DNA from: Hyaloperonospora brassicae
Lineage: Eukaryota; Oomycota; Peronosporomycetes; Peronosporales; Peronosporaceae
DNA length: 64,000 bases
NCBI GenBank assembly: GCA_947650285.1
Contig: CANTFL010001244.1
Span: forward strand, 496,001 to 560,000
Reading direction: 5' to 3'
A program made the position numbers and the translations under genes. The notes under the pieces were generated by a model. It was not told where the DNA came from and searched no databases. It saw only the letters and a program-made list of their open reading frames with translations. Positions 41,501 to 52,590 of this stretch are shown in pieces; the first letter of the stretch is position 1; the number at the start of each line of letters is the position of its first letter.

Positions 41501-44500
41501 TCGCGTCATGTCGGACAACGTAATGTGATCAAGCACCAGTACGATAAGGCGCAATATGTATTCTAGATTCAATGGAGTCAACAAATCCCGAGCAATTATA
41601 CATCTACAAGACGTGCAGACCAACGGCTTGGACGTTGTAGCAGAGAACAAAACGTTGATACATCTGTGTAATTTGGTGACGAGAAAATCCATCTACTCGA
41701 GTGCTGGTTGTGTGCGAGAGATCAGCAACAGACGTTCGACAGATTCCAGCGGAATTGTTCGAACAGATATTGAACTGATTTTGCGAGTCGGTATAATCGA
41801 TCTTGATTGTGACGGCGCTACAGTGCGCATCGGACAGATTGCGTTCGACGGCAGTTTGTGGGACCTAAGAAACGGCGATACCATGGAATATGCTGCCTCG
41901 CGTAAGATCCAGTAGTATTGTCTCGACAGTCTGTGACAAAAAGTGGCGACTGTTGGACTAATGAGATGACGCTAGCAAGTGAGTCTCCTCAATGCGTACG
42001 ATGTGATGTGCATGGGCAATCATCGCATCTGAAGCGACTTAGCGTCACCTACAAGTCGATCCTTCCATGCGACTCATGTATGAGGGACCGGAAGTTTCTC
42101 TTGGTAAATTTATCCGCTGACTGGCTAGCACATGAACACACGAATGAGTCGGTGCAGTACTTCGTTTTGGTCGATAACTAATTTACCTCTCGTGTAGTGG
42201 CAAGGAAATGAACATCGGTTGTACATAGCAGATAACAGGAACACTTGCAGCGAATAAGTCCGGTTGCGGACCAGTAGTTATGGCCGTTCAACAGTTATGC
42301 GTCATCTTACAAAGATTGACTGTCGACACACACGTATGAGCAGGGTATATTTGCGATGACCGAACATTTGCGACAACAATGCCCCCGTGACATAGGAAGC
42401 AAGGTATCTGGATGCAATCGACAGCAATCGGCACGATTACGTCTAATAGCAGTGCAAGCTTCCCATTGGATCGTGTCCAGCGGCTTGAGGGTGGTGATGT
42501 TTGAGCTTCCAGGCGCGCCGAATAAACTGTGGTCTGCATACTTATGGGACACTTCGTGAATGTAGAACCAACTAATAATAGGAGCCAAGCCAAATGAGGT
42601 GCACGGATCGAAATTCCGATACGTCTATAGTCAGAGTGGTCGACAGTGATGTCATGAAGACGACAACCTGCAGTACGAATATCGAGAGTCAAGTCATCGT
42701 CACACACTGTAAATGCAGAAATGTAGCTTCTTCGGTTACGATTGATAGAAAGAGATGCATTTTGATTACAAGATTAAGAGACAAATAAAATACCGAGCAA
42801 CACCCAGGTACTGCTGTTCAGTCGATGGATGCATATGCTAGGCTAACAAGATACTGGCGACATTATAAACGGGAGCCGTAGCAACTTATATAGTCTGCTT
42901 ACTCAGGAAAATCGACAAGGCGCTTGATGGATTGAGGATGTTTCAACGGCCAAATCAAATCATTCCCAACTTCATCAGTCGCCTCTTATCTCAGCAGAAC
43001 GCGCAAACAACGGCTTGATATGTGCCCCGCTTCATCACGACTCCGCGCGTCGGAATGGCTCACTAAAACCATACGGACTCCTATCCGATTGGCTAAGCGA
43101 GCATCGGTGGTGAGCAGGCGAGTACAGAAGAACGAGGAAGGAAGGGAGGACAGCTTAGAGTAGTCTTGATAACACTATTCTACTAGATTCGTCATCTGCC
43201 AACGAGAATGACAAGCACATTTGAGCATAATTGACACTGTCCGAACTTCAGACTCAGTCACCATAAAGATTGGTGTTTCATGCTGGATTATCCGACTCAT
43301 CTCAGGTCTCACAAAAGATGACCGAAAACATGATTATTCCAGCTGGTGCTGTGAAGACATCAAGGCGACTAAGGCCAATGTTTACTTTAGTAACGGCAAG
43401 TCGATTAGGCAAATACGGCGCGAAGACAACACAAGATTATACAATATTGCTACCGAAGCAAGGTCGCAATGCAAACAGTGCTGTACATGCAATCTTTAGA
43501 CGCAGATTATAATTAATTAGTTAGACTTTTAACTCATCAACGAATTTTTATGTAGTCGATTGATAACAGTTACTCGACATTTCAATACCTGACCAAGGCA
43601 AGCAGCGATTAGGACCGAGTTGGAATCGCTGATTATGATGCATACGTAATATACGTCAAGAAAGTAAGTGAGCAAGGTCATGCACGAGCCAAATGGCTTT
43701 ATCAATCGTTCTATGTTACTCGTCGTCGCACGTGACGCCTCACAAGTGTGAGAAGTAAGCTAAGCAGAACATACTCAGCGGTCATCCGGATTGACAGTAT
43801 TTATTCTTGCTTGCACTTTCATCAATTGAGAAAGCGGCAGAAGCGTACATCTAACCTTCACTTATTGGATGATGTTTGATGTACTTAAAGCCCAAATCAC
43901 AACGTCTGTGTCTCGTGCGAGTCCGCTTGTTTTACGGTGCGGGCTGCCTTTGGAGTCGGCTATGTAGCTTGTCGTGACGTGTCGCGTTGGAACCTGTAGC
44001 AGACGTGTGCCTTATGCTTCTAGTCACCCCTCCGATACTTCCGCTATATACCAATCGCAGTTGCCTCATACACGTGTCCCAAAACACTGTGACGTTGCAT
44101 TCGATGGTAACGTCCGCACAAAAGAAACTTACTCGATTGCGTTGTACTTACAAGCTATGGATACAAATTTCGATTCATCTACACCACGATCGCGCCCACA
44201 CGTTAGCATGTTCGGATCTTAGTCAGGGTGATCCCGAGGAAAATGCTCCTTGACCACCTTCGATGGCTCCTGCACGCGTCTGTATGTACTATAGGGAAGA
44301 AAGCCGTGCATTCGGCCTACCCCCCCATGTTCTACCGTCTAGTAGCAGATGAGGTTCTGCCAACAAACGTGTGCACATATGGCATGTCCGGATCTTAGAT
44401 TTATTATCTCCTCTACCCCTCGGCAGCTTAGTAGAATTCAGTACTGAGGCCACGTCCTCCAACGGTATGTATATTCTATTGACGCACTCGACTTGATAAC

Positions 44501-45349
44501 TGAATTATACTTGCTACCTATGCGTTATTTACCGTGTGCCCAGATAGTTGCTGGCGCTTCGTTACATGTGCTACCCCTGCTGCAGTCTAGAACTTCATCA
44601 CCCTCGCAGGCAGCGCACTTCCCGAATCTGAAAGCCAGCGAAACGACTTTCTTTAGGGGTACCATTTCTTGTGGGATCGTCGCGAAATCAGCCTTTCTAC
44701 AGGAAATTGCTGTAGCAGCGGATGCGCGTAGAAGACAATACCTTGTGCGTCGTGGCGCTGTCGAAGCATCCAGCGTTCGGCCTCTGGTCACTGATCTTCG
44801 CTGCTGCTGGTCAAGTCAAGCCTCCAATATATTACATCACTCGCTTGATCTAGAGTGATAAAACTCCCGCTGATCGGGGCCTGACATTATTCCATGCGTA
44901 GGCATCGACCGAAGTGGTAGGTGCCTTTGTACAAGGCTCCGCTGTATAGAGCGCCGTCAGTTCATGTCGTGCACACACTAGTGTGTCTATCCCTTAGCGA
45001 GGCATCTTGGATTGTTCAATGCATTTATGCGCTAAGCGTTGGGATAGCGCAGGAGTAAGTCTCGACATCGCTTCGACGTAGTCCCAACATTGCAACAGTT
45101 GCATGATCCACTCGTGTCAATTACCAATCATTGAACGTGATCCCAGTGATAGACAATCCAAGGGCTGTCAGCACCATTGTGCAAGGACCAGAAGGATGTC
45201 TCGTATAGTACCGTCGCGTGGTTGTAGCAATAAAGTGGTTGCGAAAGCTTTACAACCCGTTTCTTAGGTGCCGGACAATCAACTGCTGGCAGAAGGCAGG
45301 ATCAGCAGATCCACAATGTATTTCAGCTGTATGCCGTCTAATCTGGCAA

Positions 45350-45399
45350 AGTTGATAGAAGTGTGACACAATAAGTGCTGTGTCACACTTGTATCAACT
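45350..45399. repeat. isolated long hairpin in the gene desert
   Basis: Inner arms AAGTGTGACACA (45359-45370) and TGTGTCACACTT (45379-45390) are perfect over 12 bp with an 8-nt loop. Outside a small mismatch, AGTTGATA pairs with TATCAACT, making a stem of about 20 bp. Confidence 0.8.
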
Positions 45400-45999
45400 A
45401 CAAAAACTTCTTGGGATCATCGAGATCCAAACAACTGATTCATGCGTTCTATCAGTGGAGAGAAGCTGCCAACCAAGTGTGCTAGCCCCTGAAGATACCA
45501 TGCACGCGAGGTAGGAATAAGCTTCCTTGCAGTCGGATAACCTTATAACAGCCTGTTATACTCGCTATGTCTTGCACGATATCAGTGTCGAAGCTAGACC
45601 GACCCCTCATACATGTTTGGGCGTGTGTAGAATCTCATATACGTCTTACGTTCTGCAGCCTTCGTGCTAGTGAAAATGATGCCGCAAAAGGTTTGTGGCG
45701 GAAGACTCCGGAGCTGTTGTTCCGCCCAAAGAGAAAGCTAAGAGACCGCCGCCGAATATAGAATCGCCGATAGCATGATGTAGTTGATCATGCATACGCT
45801 GATCTCCACCCCGATTCGCGAGCTGTTTTCATCTGCCGTTAAGGGGGCGTACACGCGCTGCCCAGCTTACGTCGGTGAGCTCACCGATAATAAAGATGGA
45901 CGCAAGCACCTTGTCGTCAAAAGCGTATTTAGGACACACCTACACGACGAGGTACTTGATCTCGTCCAGGATGTCGTGATACTCCGCCGTGTGTTCAGC

Positions 46000-46180
46000 C
46001 GAATTGAACAATCAACTTACTTTTGCGCGGCTGCACCGTAAGCCCCATATCGTCCAGACATCGCCACGATTTATCAAAACTATCGGAAGCTGTCGCCCTT
46101 CCTGTAAAATCAGTCGCATCATCGAGTATGTAGCGTACTTGTGCCTCGCTGCATCGTGTTAGAGTACGGCAGTGTCTCAC
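46000..46180 (-). pseudogene. possible reverse-transcriptase remnant
   Basis: A 61-codon minus-strand frame reads RYILDDATDFTGRATA and CLDDMGLTVQPRKSKLIVQF. The spacing resembles the catalytic-loop plus 'LGLxVxxxKS' segment of retroelement RTs. Flanking frames are broken and no other motif is visible, so this is a weak call. Confidence 0.3.
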
Positions 46181-46749
46181 CTGGCTGTTAAACGCAGTAT
46201 TGGTATGGTATCCCCTTCCACAGAGGTTTACTGCAAGATGTGTTCATTGTCGATCACAGATTACTTGTCTTCTGGTAAGAACGTGGACAAAAAAATCTTC
46301 AAACTCTGTCTTCATATGAGAAAAAGGTCCTATCTAGTGGATAACACCCAAGCTGAGCTGCCGTTACACGAAGACAGCAGTAAAACTTCCCGGCGATGCT
46401 CTTAGCGACGTTGAGATTGTTGCGAGAAATGTCGTAGACTGACACTATGCTCATCCCTGATCCAACCGTTTGACGGCCATGTGCGAGCAATTGCTGAGTA
46501 TCGACGAAGGTCAATTTAAACCGCGCTAACTGTGAGCTCAAAGGAGGCCCGCGAAGCGTTTGCACCATTTTGAGCTACAAATATTGTCCGATATCCCGTA
46601 GCATCAGCGAATATCGCTTCTTCCGGAGCGGTAAAATAAGCTCGGTACGAAAGGATGGCGAAAAAACTCGTCATAGGGAATTGTTTCCCACCGTAATCAT
46701 GACTGAGAAAATAAGATCATATGCCAACATACAGCCATGGTTCGAATGT

Positions 46750-46785
46750 TTTCGAGCGCCTGGATTCTAACCCAGGCGCTCGAAA
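46750..46785. repeat. isolated perfect hairpin (14-bp arms)
   Basis: TTTCGAGCGCCTGG at 46750-46763 pairs perfectly with CCAGGCGCTCGAAA at 46772-46785 across an 8-nt loop. The GC-rich stem in an AT-leaning desert stands out; no U tract follows it. Confidence 0.8.
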
Positions 46786-49688
46786 CTCACAGCTGACTAG
46801 ATCTCTTGCATCCACACACGACAAGTCGCCACCAGTTTTCTTGGTAAGAAATCTGGTGTCGATGTTGCAATCTGAGCTCGCCCGTTACCTGATATAACGA
46901 TCTTGATCCAGCTTTAAACGTGTCGGCGAGCAAAATGGACCGTGTTTTGTTGCCGTTCCTTCATAACACCCGGTCTGGCTTTTTCGCTTTATATGTTCGC
47001 GTCCGTCGATTGCTGCACACATACATACTTCATGCGTGACACCAGCAAGCAATTGTATGTAGAAACATTATTTCAGGCAGTGTGCTGTGAGAAACAATGA
47101 CGTCAAGACCTTCCCAATCTGCCATGTTTTATCCAATCTTGTCGAAATAAACAGTCATGACTGTAAACTTGACAAAAGCTGAACAAAGAAAGACAAGGCA
47201 GTTCATTTCTCCTGCAACACGCTTGTTCGCTCTGGTCTTACTTCAGCACGCTTGCAGCCCATTGCCACAAGCTACAAATAAAGGCTGCACATACCCTGAT
47301 TAATCCACCATATACATGCACGCAAGTGGCATGATGTGATCTCAGACGTTATGTTTTCAATTTTGCTTGCATCAAGCAGAACTTTACAAGAACAAAATTT
47401 TGAAGCAGAACAAAAGGTCGGTTTCCATCATTTTCGTCTACATGCTTGGTTCCGTTCATATTCCCAATTTCTGATCACTTTTGTAACACAGAGGAAGTCT
47501 ATGACACGATACACTAGCAATTTATGTCGCGTGGCCTTCTCAGGCCACCAGGAGGTGATCTGCGAGTATACTGACGCTGTAACTCATTCGGAGCCCGAAC
47601 CACTCATAACACTACGACGCTTTTCGGCTTGGAGGGCCCTCGGACGGCACTGGCCACCAATTGGTGGTTGCTCGTCTGCATCATTAGCCTATCGCCGGCT
47701 TCCTTCAACCGTAACGCCCATCGCGGGTATCGATCCAGGCACCTCCCGGTCTCAATGACACGATACACCAGAAGTGAGAGCCTGTCGACCATACGTGGTC
47801 CACACGTTGCAGCCAAACGTACACACTTCTCGTCCAGAAACTGCCCAGCACTACTACACAAGAGCATGCGTCCACCCATTTGTCTGTTTGCGACTCCTTT
47901 CATGTTCTTGTGGCGACTTCGTTATTCAACGCCTTAAGGGTATAACAAGACTTCTGATGGTGATCGCTACATCTTTGCCCTTTCTGTCCGTGTGAAGACA
48001 AATGCGTCCCACTTGCCAATATACTGCAATCACGCAAGCATGCAGTGAGCGCCACTGACCAGATTGACGAGGAGAGGGTTGGACATGTCATCTTCGTCAC
48101 AAATGAACGACGCAGTTGAGAAGCACATTCGTTAACGTCCATGCTAACAAACGAGCATCCGGCTACCTTTTTCAAGCACGTTGGGATTGACCCTGACCTA
48201 TGGGAACCATGCATGAGACAGATACGGCCTAATGTCAACATAAGGTCCTTATTCCGACTGCACGGCTTCTCCACATTGTACCTAGCAAGCCCTCCAAGAG
48301 CTCCAATCATTTAGAATGATCGGACCGATTATAGTAAGTGATTGTTGTCCATTTGAGCCAAACGCATTCGCTAGTACCCTCACAAAGTCTAAAATGTTTG
48401 TCGGAAATGTTCTATGCAGACGTTTAGATGAACTACGACAAACATTGACATCCACTCGGTCATAACGTTGTCAGCAGTAAAGGCCTTTCGCCGAAAAGAC
48501 CGTTACATGAATGTGTTGCATGAGGGTGACACATGTCTACATGTCATCACTTCCTGAGGCCCGCTGTAAGTCTCAGCGCAGCTAATCTGTCGTGTGCTCA
48601 GATCAATTCCCCCCTTTCATCGAACATTTCGCCAAAGTGTGTCCTGACTGGCCTTGTAAACTATTTCCGAGTACGTAAAGCGACATGCCCTGTTTTTTTA
48701 CCTTGTGCGCATGCCATTACCGCGGTTGTTTTTCTGTGTGCTAAATGCCGCAATTGCCGCAGAGCACCTAGGGATTAGGCTGTCACATGTAAATGTAGGA
48801 ACCGATATGTCAACTCTCCTTTCCACAAGCTACGACATCAGGACTGACCGAACGCGCATCAACTTTGCCGATCGAATCATACAGATGATAGACCGCCTCT
48901 TTCTTGTGTCGGGGATGAGCTGCATACTTTGAAAGAGCATCACCGATAACAGCTAATGATCGGGCTCAACTGGTGGTTTGATAACCTCGACGTTTGCGCG
49001 GTATTATCCACTGACGCGGGACGTAAAAACCATCGATTCTACTCGCTGCTTGCCCGAATCGAATCGGCGGAATTTTCTGTTAGTTCGAGCAGGGCCTCAT
49101 CGTCCATAAGTTCCGCACCATCTCGCGCATCAGCAAGTCCTAACATTTGGACGAGATGAGTCGACGCCGCAATACCGATCGTCCCCTTCGTATGCCTCCG
49201 TCACGGTGTGAAATAGGTTTGGACGCTGTCAAAGTCTTCTGCTATGAGCAATGACACTGGTAGACTAAGGCTAATGAATCAGTGAAGCAATTACTCCTCC
49301 CGCTCCTGTTGGTAGGTCGGAGCGTTAACGATGGACATGAGGAAATGATTGACCCGGCTAACATAGACAGGAGACGCGCTTGGTCCCAACTCAGGATGAT
49401 GCGTCTTCCGATCGAATGGGATCTAGTAAGAACGAATCCTTCCGCTTTTTGTCATCTCCGACGCTTCGGTGCTAAACTGGGAGGGCGTTCTCGGAGTGTT
49501 AGGGAAACTGCCACGGTCTCATCCAATTTTACTGTAGACCCGTCGGTAAGGCGTCGCTATCCGCATGGGTTTCTGGCAAAAAACGAATGATGGGTCGTCG
49601 GCTGACCAGTGGCCTTCGACATACCTCTCTCTATCCACGTATCAGGGTTACGTGCCTTAAAAACAAGTACATTTCGTATATCCACGAG

Positions 49689-49693
49689 GACAG
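49689..49693. repeat. target-site duplication GACAG, left of copy 2
   Basis: GACAG abuts the left LTR and recurs at 57921-57925 directly after the right LTR. Confidence 0.9.
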
Positions 49694-50137
49694 TGTAACG
49701 GGGCACACCCCTTGCGTGAACTTAACGCAAGGGTGACGTGTGCCCGACAAGCGTACACAGGGCAACCGAGGAAGCGGTGGGCAAAACAGAACCCGAAAGC
49801 TCTGTCTTGAGGGAAAAGTAGAACTGTTTATTTAATATAGTTATAACGTTAATAAATCATCTTTGACTTACTCTAACTATATTAAACTATCTTCTCCTAT
49901 GTGGGTCCCTTGCTCACCACCCATTGCGCGCGTCCAGCAGCGATTGGTGGTTGAGTTGGTTGATGTACACCGTACATCAACCGAGAAGTGGACCCCTCCA
50001 CGGATATTATCCTTAGCGATAATAATCCGACAACATCACTCATTTCGAGTGATGTTGATTGAATATTATCAAAACAGATAATATTCAAAATTGGTACTTT
50101 CGTACCAATTTTTATGTAACGGGCTCACCCCGTTACA
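49694..50137 (-). repeat. 3' LTR of copy 2 (left side on the plus strand)
   Basis: Bounded by TGTAACGGGGC and CCCCGTTACA. Shares only its ends and scattered blocks with the copy 1 LTR, yet shows the same style of hairpins: CCTTGCGT/ACGCAAGG, GGTTGATGTAC/GTACATCAACC, CAACATCACTC/GAGTGATGTTG, GAATATTATC/GATAATATTC, AATTGGTAC/GTACCAATT. Confidence 0.9.
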
Positions 50138-50151
50138 TCACCCCTCCCTTA
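50138..50151 (-). other. polypurine tract of copy 2
   Basis: Reads TAAGGGAGGGGTGA on the element strand, directly 5' of its 3' LTR. Confidence 0.8.
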
Positions 50152-50269
50152 ACCATCAGTCACTATAGTGAATGATATGATTGGTTGTGACAGAGTGACT
50201 ACCGTCGTGTCGCTCTGGGGACGGGGAGCACTTGTTGGTCTTTTCCTTCTCAATTCCACTTCGCAGACC

Positions 50270-52109
50270 ATGACGAGCAAGGCCGCGACTGAAGCGGCTG
50301 CACGGATGCGTGCAGCCGGAGAACAAGACGCACAAGGTTCAGCAGCAGGTGGTTATCCGCCTGCTGTTGCTGACAAAAAGCCTGCAACTCCCGTAGTTGC
50401 AGGTGCACGTGGTCATCCACGTGCAGCTCCTTCACCCGCAGGGTCTGCTGCGGGTGGTAGTCCCATGGACCATGGCCCCGACATAGACGTGGTCTATTCG
50501 GGCGAGTCGGACACACCGTCCGACTCGAAATCGTCTGTAAAGCCCGACCGGAAGGTCGCGGAAACGAAGACTGCTGCACCTCGCGGCAGTCTCGACAAAG
50601 AGCTGCAGTACGAGATGCTCGGTTTATCCGACGAGTTCGAGAACTCGTCACCGGGATCGAACCGATCGCGCTCGTATTCGTGATGAGGCAAGCGTGCAAC
50701 AAAAGGACGTAAGTCCTCATGTGGGTGTCGATGACTCCGTACGGAGTCATCGTAGCCATAGCCGTGATAGTGGTGCCGGTTACATTGGCACCACGCAAGA
50801 GGAGCAGGATCGTGATGCTATCCGATCTGCTCCTGAGCGCAAGCCATGGATGCCATCTTTGAGAATGCAGAGAGAGTGGTATGGTTATACCACTGGGGGC
50901 TGTCAGATCCCACTCTTTGACTCATCAAAGCTCCATGGTTTTGATGTCAGTGCGAAGTATTATCGCACTGAGCATGATTTTTACATCGATGTCTTTTTCA
51001 GACATCGATGGTTCCACTTCAACAAGAAGAAAGACCCGCACTCGTTGGTGCAGGCGTGGAACGCATTTATCGCCAACATTTTGACTGTTGGTCGACAGTC
51101 TTGGCTGGACAAACTTGATGCTGCTCGCAGCAAGTTTGAACAGAAGTCGCATGTCGGTGCACGGTATAAATTGCACCGATTATCTCGAGAGGCAGGTTTA
51201 CCTTGCCTCTCGTGGGGAGAGAAGTGTCTGAGTTGTGTTGACAACTCAGTTCGCGCCCCTAAGGAGGCGTACCTCCTTAATCAGCCCTACTGGAGGGCGC
51301 GCATCTCGTCTGAGATGCGCGAAGGGATTGAGAATTTGCAATCCCTTTACGACCGCGGCGATCGTTCGTACGACGATGGGCCTCCACCAACAAAGGGTGT
51401 GTCTCGTCGTACTGCTCGACGAGACCGGCCACATCCATCATCAGCTGGGAGCGAGGCTCCCAGCTGTTCCAAGAGGGTGGATACCCCCGCCACTGGACGA
51501 GGTAACTCGTCCTTGATCCTGAATCGTCACGGTGGTTCAAGATACGCTCCACAAGGAAGCGTTGACCACCGTGTGAGTCCATCAAAGGATGTGGAGGAGG
51601 AGGAAAGACCTCCTCCAAGTCGTTCTGCTCACCATCTCGATCCTTACGAGATGGATCGCGCAATCGTTGAATTGCGCGATGATTTGGAGCACGAGAGGGA
51701 CAGGCGTTACGCTCTGACTGATTCTTTGCGGAAGCACCGCAAAGACCACGAGACGGACCGTGCGAAGGACCGTGCTGAGTATGCGGTCGCGCAGCTGCAG
51801 GCCGAGCGCGATGTCCGCTCCCTCGTGGGTGAGCTGGCGACAGCTCGCGGAGAGATCCTTCGTTTAAACGGAGAGATCTCTGATGTGCGCGTCCAGGTTG
51901 AACGTCTGGAGCGCGAGCGCAAGAACCTGATGGAGGTTCTTGAACGTGGGGGCTATCTTTATCGTAAGAAGAGGGCTCGTACTGACAGTACGGGCGGAGA
52001 CCCCCACGTAGAACGTAGGATGCGTGCGCATCCTACGTGGCAGCTCGATCGTGTATGCGTTACCTTGTCGGCTCAGCACACGAAAGGGGCCGATATATTT
52101 GGGCAGTAG
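50270..52109 (+). CDS. conserved antisense ORF of the retrotransposon (copy 2, one frameshift)
   Basis: Read opposite to gag-pol. Frame 50270-50683 gives the Ala/Pro-rich N-terminus with the conserved element [10 protein letters not shown]; after a one-base shift near 50680 the frame 50694-52109 gives the rest. The middle has [40 protein letters not shown] and [15 protein letters not shown] (C-x6-C-x2-C as in copy 1), then [20 protein letters not shown] and a long coiled coil with heptads ([39 protein letters not shown]). This copy shows the full coiled coil that copy 1 loses by a deletion. The coiled coil overlaps, on the other strand, the chromodomain and the end of the integrase C-terminal region. 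The protein is about 600 residues when complete. Family and role unknown; see findings. Confidence 0.7.
51330..51620 (-). CDS. chromodomain at the end of Pol (copy 2)
   Basis: Minus-strand segment with [40 protein letters not shown] and [20 protein letters not shown], ending [11 protein letters not shown]: a complete chromodomain, almost identical to copy 1. It is encoded opposite to the [12 protein letters not shown] part of the antisense ORF, so both strands are conserved here. Confidence 0.8.
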
Positions 52110-52590
52110 TTTACTGCTGCCCACGTTAGTCACTACGTGTCTAGGTAGGTTTACCGTAGATAGTAAGACTAAGTCGCCTTCGATAAATGAATGTACATTT
52201 GCCCTTCCATTCTTGTCAGCGTTCCGTTTCTGACGGTCCACCGCGTAAGCGATGGAATCCTGTACGAAACGGACCACTGCTTCGCGAGCCAGCAGAAATC
52301 CTTCTGCTGACTCGGCGTTGTTTTGTTCAGTTCGCCTTGTGCGAACTGCAGAAAGAGTGCTTTCCTCTTTCTGTTCATCAGCGAGGATGGTGTCATCCTC
52401 GCTGAGATAGTCGTTGGCAATGCTGAAAATACCAGCATCGTCATCATCATCCGAGTCAATAATAGCGTCATCGCTATTATTGGGGTGATCTTCTTCATCG
52501 ATGTCGACCTGATCGACATCGGCATCATACGTGACGACGTTAGCGTCGACACGTGATGAGCAAGAGCCAGAACGGTTGTTGCTCGAGCGA
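51920..52590 (-). CDS. integrase C-terminal domain with acidic insert (copy 2)
   Basis: Minus-strand frame after the G run: an acidic stretch (VDQVDIDEEDH, IIDSDDDDDAGIFS) followed by [56 protein letters not shown] and [13 protein letters not shown] one-base loss after YVG relative to copy 1 throws the following codons off frame. Confidence 0.7.

Larger units (their letters stand above)
38503..49688. other. gene desert between the two retrotransposons
   Basis: About 11 kb without an intact gene. Many short frames exist on both strands but none continues into a recognisable protein. There are scattered protein-like scraps (for example plus strand 38870-39060 with THADLHRELMDKQKMVNLAI; minus strand near 41200 with GVTLHKIYGFEVILRSK), two strong isolated hairpins and one possible reverse-transcriptase remnant, listed separately. 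Composition suggests an old graveyard of mobile elements. Confidence 0.5.

Noticed and set aside
46738..46785. tRNA gene suggested by GGTTCGAATG
   Set aside because: No acceptor, D or anticodon arms can be folded around it.
47604..48310. minus-strand frames that might be a LINE remnant
   Set aside because: No RT or endonuclease motif could be identified; left within the gene-desert entry.
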